This document shows positions 30,167 through 38,079 of a stretch of 64,000 bases of DNA, piece after piece. The first letter of the stretch is position 1. Every line of letters begins with the position of its first letter. The translations under genes were made by a program, and so were the position numbers. Below the pieces are notes generated by a model. That model was not told where the DNA came from. It did not search any database and saw nothing but the letters and a program-made list of their open reading frames with translations. The stretch comes from Psychrobacter sp. DAB_AL43B (GTDB lineage: Bacteria; Pseudomonadota; Gammaproteobacteria; Pseudomonadales; Moraxellaceae), in NCBI RefSeq assembly GCF_900168255.1, contig NZ_LT799838.1, positions 1,364,001 to 1,428,000 on the forward strand. Reading direction: 5' to 3'.

Positions 30167-30189
30167 AACATTCATCTAAAATGAATCTT
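30167..30189 (+). promoter_or_regulatory. Probable NsrR operator upstream of nnrS
   Basis: The 23-base element has two 11-base halves separated by one base, the layout of NsrR sites. The right half AAATGAATCTT differs at one position from the E. coli-type half-site AAATGCATCTT; the left half AACATTCATCT differs at three from AAGATGCATTT. The consensus is quoted from memory. It lies 39 bases before the nnrS ATG, and an NsrR-family gene follows nnrS. Confidence 0.65.
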
Positions 30190-30227
30190 TATGATAAATC
30201 TTCTAACTTTATAATAAGAAGTCTGCT

Positions 30228-31481
30228 ATGCAATCTATCAATTTACCCAGCAAGCCACCGAGTGCTCCACATCCTATACTAAATTTGAGCTTTCGGATAT
30301 TTTTTAGTGCAGCAGCAATTTTTGCCATTATAACGATGGTATTGTGGGCGTTTGTATTTACCGGACATACGGATATAGAGGCACAAACGTTAAATCCGCT
30401 ATATTGGCACGGTCACGAAATGATTTATGGCTATGCATTGGCAGTGGTGGCGGGATTTTTATTAACGGCGGTGAAGACGTGGACAGGCGTCATGATGCCG
30501 CATGGTTATAAGTTGTTGGCTATTTTTGGCTGTTGGTTACTGGCACGTTTGGGCTGGATAGCATTTGGTTTGGGCGTCACAGTTGCTGGTAGTGGCGCAT
30601 GGCTATTATATGCCGCTGCGGTGTTTGATTTGTTGTTTGTAGGCACAATGGCTTTTGTGATTTTTCGAGCAGTGTTACAAGTTAAACAATATAAGCAAAT
30701 GGGTATATTAGCGAAACTTGCGCTGCTGACACTGGGCAACGGTTTGTGCTATTGGGGTATCATCAGCGCCAATATGAATATGACGAAGGTTGGCGTTTAT
30801 TTAGGTTTTTACCTTATCATTGGCTTGGTATTGACTATTGGTCGCCGCGTCGTGCCTTTCTTTATTGAGCGTGGTCTCAGTATACCTAACGCTAAAGGCG
30901 TGGCAGAAACGGTGACGGTACGCAATAATAAAGCACAAGATATCGCAAGCTTACTATTTTTCTTTGCTTTTTTTATCACTGATTTATTTTATCCCAATAA
31001 GTATTTTCTGACCATCAGTGCTCTTGGCGTCGCAGTGGTCAATATCGTCCGCTTGATGGGTTGGTATCATCGCGGTATATGGCAAAAACCGCTATTATGG
31101 TCGTTATATGTCGCGTTTTTGGGTATGTGTATGAGCTTTATATTGTACGCACTCCAGCCGTGGCTCGGTTATAATCACAGTATTGCGGTACATGGCTTGT
31201 CGATTGCCGGTGTAGGTATGATGACTGTGGCTATGATGGCGCGCGTGTCGCTCGGTCATACTGGGCGTAGTATTCATACCCCTCCTAAAACCGTTAATAT
31301 CATGTTTGGTCTGATGGTATTAGTCTTTGTAAGTCGTGTGTTCTTACCCTTGTTTGACATGGGTCATTATCTGTTATGGATAATGATAGCGCAAGGTGCT
31401 TGGATAGCCTGCTTTGTTATATTCTGCATCAGTTATTTGCCGATGCTGGCACGTCAGAGACCAGATGGTTTATTTGGTTAA
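30228..31481 (+). CDS. nnrS: NnrS family membrane protein (nitric-oxide stress related)
   Basis: A 417-residue protein with about 12 hydrophobic segments. The family-defining N-terminal stretch WHGHEMIYGYALAVVAGFLLTAVKTWTG carries the histidines thought to bind metal or haem. NnrS proteins are part of the response to nitric oxide and are usually controlled by NsrR or Nnr-type regulators. Vibrio NnrS has been connected with protection of metabolism during NO stress. Later conserved blocks such as GRRVVPFFIERG and ARVSLGHTGR are present. An NsrR-like site lies upstream and the nsrR-like gene follows 122 bases after the stop, which gives a coherent NO module. Confidence 0.9.
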   Translation: MQSINLPSKPPSAPHPILNLSFRIFFSAAAIFAIITMVLWAFVFTGHTDIEAQTLNPLYWHGHEMIYGYALAVVAGFLLTAVKTWTGVMMPHGYKLLAIFGCWLLARLGWIAFGLGVTVAGSGAWLLYAAAVFDLLFVGTMAFVIFRAVLQVKQYKQMGILAKLALLTLGNGLCYWGIISANMNMTKVGVYLGFYLIIGLVLTIGRRVVPFFIERGLSIPNAKGVAETVTVRNNKAQDIASLLFFFAFFITDLFYPNKYFLTISALGVAVVNIVRLMGWYHRGIWQKPLLWSLYVAFLGMCMSFILYALQPWLGYNHSIAVHGLSIAGVGMMTVAMMARVSLGHTGRSIHTPPKTVNIMFGLMVLVFVSRVFLPLFDMGHYLLWIMIAQGAWIACFVIFCISYLPMLARQRPDGLFG

Positions 31482-31511
31482 TGGGGTTTGGGTAGATAGA
31501 AATAGTAACTC

Positions 31512-31550
31512 AAGCAACCTTAATTATTTATGTAATAGCTAAGGTTGCTT
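31512..31550 (+). terminator. Hairpin between nnrS and nsrR
   Basis: An 11-bp perfect stem (31512-31522 with 31540-31550) and a 17-base loop are followed by only one further T, so it may be a weak terminator or an mRNA stability element that partly uncouples the two genes. Confidence 0.55.
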
Positions 31551-31603
31551 TGATGATAAATAAGGGTATTTAAAATCCACCTCAAAAATTGGAGCGCTTA
31601 ACC

Positions 31604-32188
31604 ATGCGACTGACCAACTATAGTGATTATGCGCTACGTTCGTTGATTTATTTAGCGATTAAGCCTGAGCCGCATTTATTGGCTAATATTAGTGATATTG
31701 CGATCAGCTACAATATCTCTAGAAGTCATCTAACCAAGATTATTCATCAGCTGGGACAACTTGGCTACATCGATAGTGTCCGCGGTAAAAATGGCGGGAT
31801 TCGGTTAGCACTTGCCCCAAAGGATATTAACTTGGGCGTGTTGATTAAAAAAATTGAACCAGACTTTAACTTGGTTGAGTGCTTTTCTACGGATTTATTG
31901 ATTACTCCAAAGCCTGTCAATAGTAAAAACGCCGTGAACGCTAGCAGTAGTAATGAGGAAGCCAGCGCTAAAGATTTGTCGTTGACGCTGATTGATGAGA
32001 CAGCAAACAATGTAAAATCAGGCTGTGTCATTAGTCCTGTCTGTCAGCTAAAACAGGTGTTTTTTGAAGCATTGACCGCTTTTATCAGCGTACTTGAGCG
32101 TTATACGTTGGCGGATATTATTAGCAATGAGTCGGAGTTAGCTGAGTTGTTGTTTTATAGAAATACTGTCGCTCAGGTTTTAAAGTAG
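31604..32188 (+). CDS. nsrR: Rrf2-family regulator NsrR-like with an insertion in the iron-sulfur loop
   Basis: NsrR is an iron-sulfur repressor that derepresses NO-detoxification genes. The winged helix is well conserved (MRLTNYSDYALRSLIYLA, then SRSHLTKIIHQLGQLGYIDSVRGKNGG). The cluster cysteines by alignment are Cys93 (VECF), Cys141 and Cys147 (CVISPVC). In E. coli NsrR the first two are only five residues apart (91 and 96). Here 47 residues separate them, an insertion of about 43 residues rich in Ser, Asn, Ala and Lys. I chose the ATG at 31604 because GGAG lies 9 bases before it; a TTG at 31589 would add five residues. A terminator follows. Confidence 0.85.
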   Translation: MRLTNYSDYALRSLIYLAIKPEPHLLANISDIAISYNISRSHLTKIIHQLGQLGYIDSVRGKNGGIRLALAPKDINLGVLIKKIEPDFNLVECFSTDLLITPKPVNSKNAVNASSSNEEASAKDLSLTLIDETANNVKSGCVISPVCQLKQVFFEALTAFISVLERYTLADIISNESELAELLFYRNTVAQVLK

Positions 32189-32207
32189 GATAGTAAATAG
32201 TAATAAG

Positions 32208-32237
32208 AAAGGCTTGCTATATTAGCAGGCTTTTTTT
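32208..32237 (+). terminator. Rho-independent terminator of nsrR
   Basis: A 12-bp stem with two G-T pairs (32208-32219 with 32223-32234) and a 3-base loop runs into seven T residues. Confidence 0.85.
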
Positions 32238-32475
32238 ATAACTTTTTCATGCTTCTTATTACCGCTGTTAAAGAGCCTTGAGGATTATTAAGCTTAAGGA
32301 GTGCATAGCTAGGCTTAAGTGATTAGGCTTAAAAAGCTCATATGTAAAACTAGCTAGAAAATAATAGGATAATCACTAAATTCATTGTTTAATATTTTTA
32401 ATTTGCCTGCTTATTATTGTTAAGTTATGATTAACTTTTTACTGTGCCAGTGAATATTATTTCTAGGATTATGTT

Positions 32476-33267
32476 ATGAACTTCGTTTGTAAAATGAGCG
32501 CGTCGGCTGTCATGGCTACTATGTTATTAACAGGTTGCTCAAGCTTAAATACCGATAATAATACAACCAAAGATAGCGTCATACAAACAACTCAAGTTGC
32601 TCCTATGCCGCAGACAGGCTTTCGCTTCAGCGATGCTGAGAACTTTGATATCGCTAATAAAGACAAGCTTTCTTATCGTGATTTTTATGAAAAACCATCT
32701 ACAGGCGCAGATGCTAAATGGTTCGATGCGGTAAAGCATGGCGACTTAGCAACCGTTAAATATATGGTTAATAATGGCCAAAATTTAGAAGTTAAAGACA
32801 CGGGTAATCTTGATCAAACTGCGTTAGGTTGGGCGGCATTTATTGGTTACGAAGACATTGTTGATTATCTAATTGCTCAAGGTGCAAGTTTGCAGGCGAC
32901 TGATAAAGGGGATGTCTATAACGTCCTAAAATCTGCCGCACTGGGTAAAAACACCAATGCTGTAAAAAAGGTTTATAACTTATTAAATGCTCAAGAGCCA
33001 GTAGATTTAAATGATCAAACATTAGAAGGTGATGGTGAGACCTTGATTATGGTTGCTGCTAGTAACAACCGCATCGAAACGGTGAAATACTTACTATCGA
33101 AAGGTGCCAATCCAAATCTTGTGGCGACTACCAAAGATAAAAAGATGGGTTCTTACAATCAAGGCGCATACTCATATGCTTGTACGCGTGGTCATGTAGA
33201 AATGCAAAAATTGCTTAAGGCTAATGGTGCTATTAACCATCGCACTGGCAAAGCAAGTTGTGAATAA
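32476..33267 (+). CDS. Ankyrin-repeat lipoprotein
   Basis: A 263-residue exported protein. The signal peptide ends in the lipobox LLTGC (Cys22), followed by Ser-Ser, which predicts outer-membrane localisation. After a short linker, ankyrin-like repeats run from about residue 78 to the end: AVKHGDLATVKYMVNNG, ALGWAAFIGYEDIVDYLIAQGA, a looser unit, LIMVAASNNRIETVKYLLSKGANPN, and YACTRGHVEMQKLLKANGA. Such domains bind proteins. In periplasmic members, one known link is to catalase and oxidative stress, but nothing here shows that. An AGGA ribosome binding site precedes the ATG. It is monocistronic. Confidence 0.82.
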   Translation: MNFVCKMSASAVMATMLLTGCSSLNTDNNTTKDSVIQTTQVAPMPQTGFRFSDAENFDIANKDKLSYRDFYEKPSTGADAKWFDAVKHGDLATVKYMVNNGQNLEVKDTGNLDQTALGWAAFIGYEDIVDYLIAQGASLQATDKGDVYNVLKSAALGKNTNAVKKVYNLLNAQEPVDLNDQTLEGDGETLIMVAASNNRIETVKYLLSKGANPNLVATTKDKKMGSYNQGAYSYACTRGHVEMQKLLKANGAINHRTGKASCE

Positions 33268-33298
33268 CGATAGTAATGAAGCGACATTAATGAGGCAT

Positions 33299-33332
33299 AG
33301 AAAAAGGCTACCGTTTTGGTAGCCTTTTTTTA
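33299..33332. terminator. Bidirectional terminator
   Basis: A perfect stem of AAAAAGGCTACC paired with GGTAGCCTTTTT (33301-33312 with 33318-33329) lies between two convergent genes, with T tracts on both strands. Confidence 0.9.
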
Positions 33333-33349
33333 TCTATATCACTCATGTA

Positions 33350-34096
33350 CTAAGCGTTTTCAAGCTTTGGGCGCGCTTTATCAATAGCCTTTAATAACGC
33401 TTTTTCAAATTCACCGTCTTTAAATTTGACCAAATATGAATGCGCTGCGCAAAAATTACGCACATCGCGCCAATCATGGGCCAGATTTGTTGCCCAGTCG
33501 CAGTATTGCTTACCAGCGTTTGGCTCATTTCTCAGCGCTTTTTTGGTCGTAGGATGTAGGAGTAGCTCGGGTAGCAAAGCCTCTAGTAGTTTTGTCGGCG
33601 GGCTCATAAAAGTATCATCGACGTGTAAGCTTTTACTGGCAGGATGGAATACCAGCAATGAGCCTGCATGAATCATCTCATTGGGCGAGATATAATGAAT
33701 GCCTTGTGACATGGAGAACTTAAGCTCAGGATAGCGCTCGGCGACCGCGTCACTTTCGACCAAGTCATCCGCCCATTGTACTTCCGGTATTTTTTTATGA
33801 TGACGGCTGCTGCCATAAAATGTGGCTTGCGGAAAGTCCTTCGCCATTTGCGCACAGTGTACTGTGTGGAATGGATGGACGTTCAGCACGGCTTCGACAT
33901 CTTGACCGTTATTGGTTAATGCCATGACTTCGTCACGCACTTCACACGTTAAAGCGTAACTGTCCAAAAATACAAAACGTCCTGAGGCTAGTTTTACCAG
34001 TGAGCATTGAGTGCCAATATTTATGACACCGCCAACGCGAAATGAGCCGCGTATATTCCAAAACCCTGAACCTAAATCATGAATTTTATCTGACAT
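33350..34096 (-). CDS. MBL-like (DUF4336-type) hypothetical protein, intact copy of a tandem pair
   Basis: A 248-residue cytoplasmic protein. The stretch VHPFHTVHCAQ puts three histidines (74, 77, 80) in an HxxHxxH pattern after a predicted beta strand, and a conserved HVDDTF occurs later. This recalls metallo-beta-lactamase-fold proteins of the DUF4336 kind, but the canonical HxHxDH is not present and the assignment is tentative. A second gene of exactly the same length lies 92 bases upstream on the same strand and is about two-thirds identical by eye, but it is interrupted by a stop codon. The spacers before both copies share a similar AT-rich segment, consistent with tandem duplication. 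Confidence 0.7.
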   Translation of the reverse strand: MSDKIHDLGSGFWNIRGSFRVGGVINIGTQCSLVKLASGRFVFLDSYALTCEVRDEVMALTNNGQDVEAVLNVHPFHTVHCAQMAKDFPQATFYGSSRHHKKIPEVQWADDLVESDAVAERYPELKFSMSQGIHYISPNEMIHAGSLLVFHPASKSLHVDDTFMSPPTKLLEALLPELLLHPTTKKALRNEPNAGKQYCDWATNLAHDWRDVRNFCAAHSYLVKFKDGEFEKALLKAIDKARPKLENA

Positions 34097-34188
34097 TATT
34101 ATTATCCTTATGTTTTTTTAAAAGTGGGTTGAGAGTGCGAATGCTATTTATCAATATAATAAATGCTTTTAAATAAGTGTTTGAATAG

Positions 34189-34935
34189 TTATGAATTTTC
34201 AAGCTCAGCACGAGCGCCATTAATGATAGACACTAGCGCGGACTCAAATTCACCTTCGCCAAACTCAACCAAACCAGAGTGTGCGCCACAAAAATATCGT
34301 ACATCACGCCACTTATGTGCCAGTGCCGTCGCCCAGTCGCAATATTGCTGACCTGCATTTGGCTCATCTTTCAGCGCCTGCTCAGTCGTCGGATGCAAGC
34401 CCAAAGTAGGCTGTACCGCATTTAATAGTTTAGAAGGAGGAATCTCAAAGGTGTCATCAACATAAATACTTTGACTGGCAGGATGATAAACCAATAGCGA
34501 GCCTGCATGGACAGCGTCATCGGGTGCAATGTAGTAAATTCCTTTAGGGAGAGAGAATTCAAGTTCAGTATAGCGTGCAGCAACGGCATCGCTCTCGACC
34601 AAATCCTCTGCCCAATTAATTTCTGGTACTTGCTCAAGATGGCGGCGGCTGCCATAAAATGTAGCTTGCGGGAAGTCTTTTGCCATTTGCGCGCAGTGTA
34701 CGGTATGAAAGGGATGGATATTTAGCACCGCTTCGACATCCTGACCGTTATTAGTCAAGCTCATTACTTGCTGACGAACTTCACCTGTTAACGTATAGCT
34801 GTCTAAAAATACAAATCGTCCCGATGCTAGCTTTATTAGAGCAGATTACCCACCGATATCGATTATGCTGTTTTTAATAAATGAGCCCCGTATACTCCAA
34901 AACCCTGCCCCTAAATCATAAATTTTATCAGTCAT
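34189..34935 (-). pseudogene. Tandem duplicate of the MBL-like gene, interrupted by an in-frame TAA at codon 30
   Basis: Reading leftward from the ATG at 34935, with an AAGGA ribosome binding site, the frame would encode 248 residues, exactly as long as the intact copy at 33350-34096. Codon 30 (34846-34848) is TAA. The intact copy has Gln (CAA) there, so a single C-to-T change explains it. The rest of the frame is open and retains the HPFHTVH motif. An ATG at 34764 could re-initiate to give a 191-residue product, but it lacks the first 57 residues and a clear ribosome binding site. The gene is therefore best called a recent nonsense pseudogene, unless the base is a sequencing error. Confidence 0.85.
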
Positions 34936-34997
34936 TGGAATTATTCCTTAATATTTTTTTATTTATAGGTTTTAACGCTTTTAACGTCTTAGATTGT

Positions 34998-35060
34998 TGA
35001 ATACTGTTTATTAATAGATGAATACTATTTATCAATGAATGATATCTGTCATCAATAAAT
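34998..35060. repeat. Degenerate 21-bp tandem repeat, three units, upstream of the pseudogene
   Basis: Three consecutive 21-base units beginning TGAATACT, TGAATACT and TGATATCT lie 63 bases upstream of the pseudogene start on the minus strand. A related segment (AATGCTATTTATCAAT) occurs at about 34140 before the intact copy. Confidence 0.75.
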
Positions 35061-35227
35061 AACACTTTAAGATTATGGTTTTTTAAGTAAACAAAGTCTG
35101 TACTAAAACAGATAGAAACCATGTAGATGTGTAAAAATGAAGAAATGACTAGGGAGATGTTTTAGATTGCAATGTAATGCAGTGCTGTATTACAGCCCCT
35201 GAACAACGCGGCTGTTAAACAACGCGA

Positions 35228-36178
35228 CTATACGCAATCTTTATAATCATAACCCGATATACGAGGGCTATTACCATAGTTTTCCTTACTACATAAGAAT
35301 TTATCAAAACGGGTATCATTATTTAAGTAACGCTGCATCCATGCGATACCGGGTTTACTAAGTAATATCTCATTGAAGCGATAGCTTGGACAAAAGTGGC
35401 TACCATTTTTTATCTTAATCTTCATTTTAGGGCCAGAGGCATTATTATAAAAGACATTGCTATGTTTCTTATTAGAGGCAATGCGATCGTTCTGACAGCT
35501 AATAAACAACGCTGGCGTGTTCATATCGCCATAGTTTTTATCGTGATAGGCCGTTTGCGGAATAATTGCACGAACGGTATGACGTTCTGTCGCTAACCGA
35601 AGCGTACCGCCGCCGCCCATTGACCAACCAATAGCGCCCAAACGATTGCTATCTATCTGAGCGCCAACTGTAGTGTCATTGATAATATGATCAAGGGCTG
35701 CGCTCAATTGCGTCGCACGGCTATCTGGATCATCATAAATAGAGTTGGTATTGATCGTAATAACGACAAATCCCCAAGAGGCCAGACGTGGTCCCCACCA
35801 CTTAATGGATGATTCATAAGACACATAACCGGGTATCACCGCGATACCTGCTAATAAACCACAACCGCCAGCATTGATTGGATAATGAATCGTTCCGCCA
35901 CCAAAGCCGTTTGCTAGCTGGCGAGGTACATGCTTGCTAGCCACAGAAAAAGGACCGTTATCACGAGTGTTTGAAAGCTCAGCGGCAGTGATTTGACTAT
36001 CAGCGATACAGTTTGGTTTTTTTGATGCTGATACTGATTCTAGCGATGTTGGCAATACTTGCGTTGATAGTGTTTTTGTGGTTAGTACTTCGTCTGACGT
36101 GAGCGCTGCCACATTTAGAGAAAAAATTAATGCGCCCGTAGCGGTAAGTAGCTGTGGAAAAAAATTGTTATTTAACAT
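35228..36178 (-). CDS. Secreted alpha/beta hydrolase, Lip1/PETase-like (cutinase-type lipase or polyester hydrolase)
   Basis: A 316-residue protein with a Sec signal peptide (first about 25 residues). The body matches the polyester-hydrolase/cutinase-like family. The block GYVSYESSIKWWGPRLASW supplies oxyanion Tyr118, and GWSMGGGG holds nucleophile Ser186 with Met187. Asp231 sits in CQNDRIA and His261 in GSHFC. Compared with Ideonella PETase from memory, Trp185 is replaced by Tyr211 and Ser238 by Phe262. Both PETase disulfide pairs are represented: Cys228/Cys263 and Cys296/Cys315. Two more cysteines (57, 106) may pair. Overall it seems closest to Moraxella TA144 lipase Lip1, an Antarctic enzyme. 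The natural substrates are probably triglycerides or polyesters. It is monocistronic. Confidence 0.9.
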   Translation of the reverse strand: MLNNNFFPQLLTATGALIFSLNVAALTSDEVLTTKTLSTQVLPTSLESVSASKKPNCIADSQITAAELSNTRDNGPFSVASKHVPRQLANGFGGGTIHYPINAGGCGLLAGIAVIPGYVSYESSIKWWGPRLASWGFVVITINTNSIYDDPDSRATQLSAALDHIINDTTVGAQIDSNRLGAIGWSMGGGGTLRLATERHTVRAIIPQTAYHDKNYGDMNTPALFISCQNDRIASNKKHSNVFYNNASGPKMKIKIKNGSHFCPSYRFNEILLSKPGIAWMQRYLNNDTRFDKFLCSKENYGNSPRISGYDYKDCV

Positions 36179-36226
36179 GATAAATAGTCTGTTATATGAG
36201 AGTTGTTTTTTCTGTAGGTTATACTA

Positions 36227-36251
36227 TGTAATAGCTAATTTATCTATTACA
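36227..36251. promoter_or_regulatory. 8-bp inverted repeat upstream of the lipase gene
   Basis: TGTAATAG at 36227-36234 and CTATTACA at 36244-36251 form a perfect inverted repeat with a 9-base spacer, 49 bases upstream of the lipase start. A TTGTAA on the minus strand overlaps its edge and could be a -35. It may be an operator; the binding protein is unknown. Confidence 0.4.
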
Positions 36252-36418
36252 AATAATGTATCGTAGAGCGCAATAATAGTAGACAGTAATCCATTAGCTG
36301 TCAAAAATAACAGTCACCTACGCAGTGTTGATACTATTTGCTTAGCAAAACGCAAATAACACACCGAAACCTGGGTTTGTTATTTGATGTGATAAAATGA
36401 TGTGTCACTCGTTTTATT

Positions 36419-37819
36419 ATGAGCCACGATTTTTTTCGTGGTTATCAGCTCATATATCATCGCCTCATTTCTATCAACTACGCCTACCTAGCCTCAGCTA
36501 AAAAGGCCTCCAATATAGTCAGTACTACTTTGAATAATACGATTAATAACAGCATCAGTAACAATGCTAATAACAGCGTTAATAACGACGCCAAAGATAA
36601 CACACCAACAAACCGCAATATTCAAGCGCTTAAAACACAGCCGACATTTTATTCACCTTCATGGGTATTAAAGCTCACCATTGGTTTGATTGGGATGTTT
36701 GCTTTTTTGCAGGTGTATTCTATTCAAGCAATTTTGCCCGTATTGATGATGGATTTTTCAGCCACTGAGGTGCAGGCCGGAATGATTGTTGGCGCGACGG
36801 TGATGGCGATTGCCATTATGTCGCCGTTTTTAGGGATGCTGTCTGATGCCGTCGGGCGTAAGTCATTTATCGTTGGAGCATTGTTGTTTTTAGCGATACC
36901 CACTGCTTTAATCGCCCAAAGTCCGGATATTGGCTGGATGGGTATGTGGCGGTTCATGCAGGGATTGTCTGTCCCAGGTATTACCGTAGTAACAATCGCT
37001 TATATCGGTGAGGAGTTTGAGGGACGGGCTGTGACAGAGCTGATGTCCTTTTATGTATCCGGCTCAGTTCTGGGTGGCTTTATGGGTCGGTTTTTACTTG
37101 GGCATTTACATGAGCTTATCGGCTGGCGTGCAGGCTATTATGTGATGGCAGTTATGACACTTATCGGTGCGCTGTGGGTCGGCAAGATGCTGCCATCGTC
37201 ACGGCACTTTGTGGCCAATCCAAATTTTCGCTCAGCGATGCAGACGCTCGGTGAGCATTTGACCAATCGCTATGTAGTGACAGCCTGCCTGCTTGGTGCC
37301 TGTGTGTTGTTTTCGCTAGTGGGCTGTTTTACCTTTATTAACCTTCATCTTGCTGGTACGCCATATGAATTAGGGACGGGCGCGCTTGCTAATATTTTTG
37401 CAGTGTATTTAATCGGGGTCATTATCACGCCATTATCGACCACATTACTACGTCGATTTGGTGCTGCGAGAACGGTTCGAGTCGCGGTTGTTGTATCGAT
37501 GATAGGTGTGCTGTTAACACTTGTGACGCCGTTATGGGGCATTATTGTTGGGCTTGCCATTATGTCATCAGGCGTATTTATTACCCAAGCCGCGACCATC
37601 AGTTACATTGCGGTGAATGTTAAAAAAGGGCGCTCCTTGGCCTCTGGTTTATATTATATGGGTTACTACGCTGGCGGCACTATGGGCGCATGGTTATGCG
37701 GTATCGTTTATGCGCGTGGACAATGGTCGCTTACTGTTTGGTTATTATTGTTTGTACAAATATTGGCATTGTTAGTGGCAAGCATTGGGATGGTCAAAAC
37801 ACGTGTACGGGCGAATTAA
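36419..37819 (+). CDS. MFS transporter, YnfM-like, with Asn-rich N-terminus
   Basis: A 12-segment major facilitator, 466 residues as read from the ATG at 36419. The membrane part starts near residue 85 and shows the MFS loop motif GMLSDAVGRKS, with WRFMQGLSVPGITVV and RGRSL-type segments later. The overall pattern is that of the YnfM/arabinose-efflux group. The first 80 residues are odd: after a short stretch comes a low-complexity run rich in Asn, encoded by a 12-bp tandem repeat (36542-36589). No ATG occurs between residue 1 and about 93, and no good ribosome binding site precedes the first ATG, so the true start may be a TTG or GTG codon. The substrate is unknown. Confidence 0.8.
   Translation: MSHDFFRGYQLIYHRLISINYAYLASAKKASNIVSTTLNNTINNSISNNANNSVNNDAKDNTPTNRNIQALKTQPTFYSPSWVLKLTIGLIGMFAFLQVYSIQAILPVLMMDFSATEVQAGMIVGATVMAIAIMSPFLGMLSDAVGRKSFIVGALLFLAIPTALIAQSPDIGWMGMWRFMQGLSVPGITVVTIAYIGEEFEGRAVTELMSFYVSGSVLGGFMGRFLLGHLHELIGWRAGYYVMAVMTLIGALWVGKMLPSSRHFVANPNFRSAMQTLGEHLTNRYVVTACLLGACVLFSLVGCFTFINLHLAGTPYELGTGALANIFAVYLIGVIITPLSTTLLRRFGAARTVRVAVVVSMIGVLLTLVTPLWGIIVGLAIMSSGVFITQAATISYIAVNVKKGRSLASGLYYMGYYAGGTMGAWLCGIVYARGQWSLTVWLLLFVQILALLVASIGMVKTRVRAN
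36542..36589 (+). repeat. In-frame 12-bp tandem repeat, four units, in the MFS N-terminus
   Basis: Four degenerate 12-base units of the pattern NTTAATAACAGC encode repeated Asn-Asn-Ser-type tetrads. Being a multiple of three, copy changes would keep the frame. Confidence 0.8.
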
Positions 37820-37964
37820 TATACACTTGTCATAGCATAATGAAACGAATATTTAAATGATAGTTATCGAATCTGTAGTCGTATGATACTTACGCAAGAA
37901 GGCTTTACATAGTCTGGGTTTTTTCCTACTATCAAAAGAGGCTTTATTCCAAGTAATGATAACC

Positions 37965-38016
37965 ATGCTAAATATCAATGTTAAATGACAATACTAAATA
38001 ATAACGCTAAATGATA
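37965..38016. repeat. Degenerate 13-bp tandem repeat, four units, before the acyl-CoA ligase gene
   Basis: Four 13-base units of the pattern ATGCTAAATNNNA run head to tail and end 63 bases before the ATG at 38080. Confidence 0.8.
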
Positions 38017-38079
38017 ATAAAGTGATGCGCTATAAAAGCCATTGAAATGAACTAAAAAAACTTCAAGGACGTCAGATTT

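Noticed and set aside
34846..34848. The in-frame TAA in the MBL-like duplicate as a recoded amino acid.
   Set aside because: TAA is not a selenocysteine or pyrrolysine codon, and the intact paralogue has CAA at this position, so a nonsense mutation is simpler.
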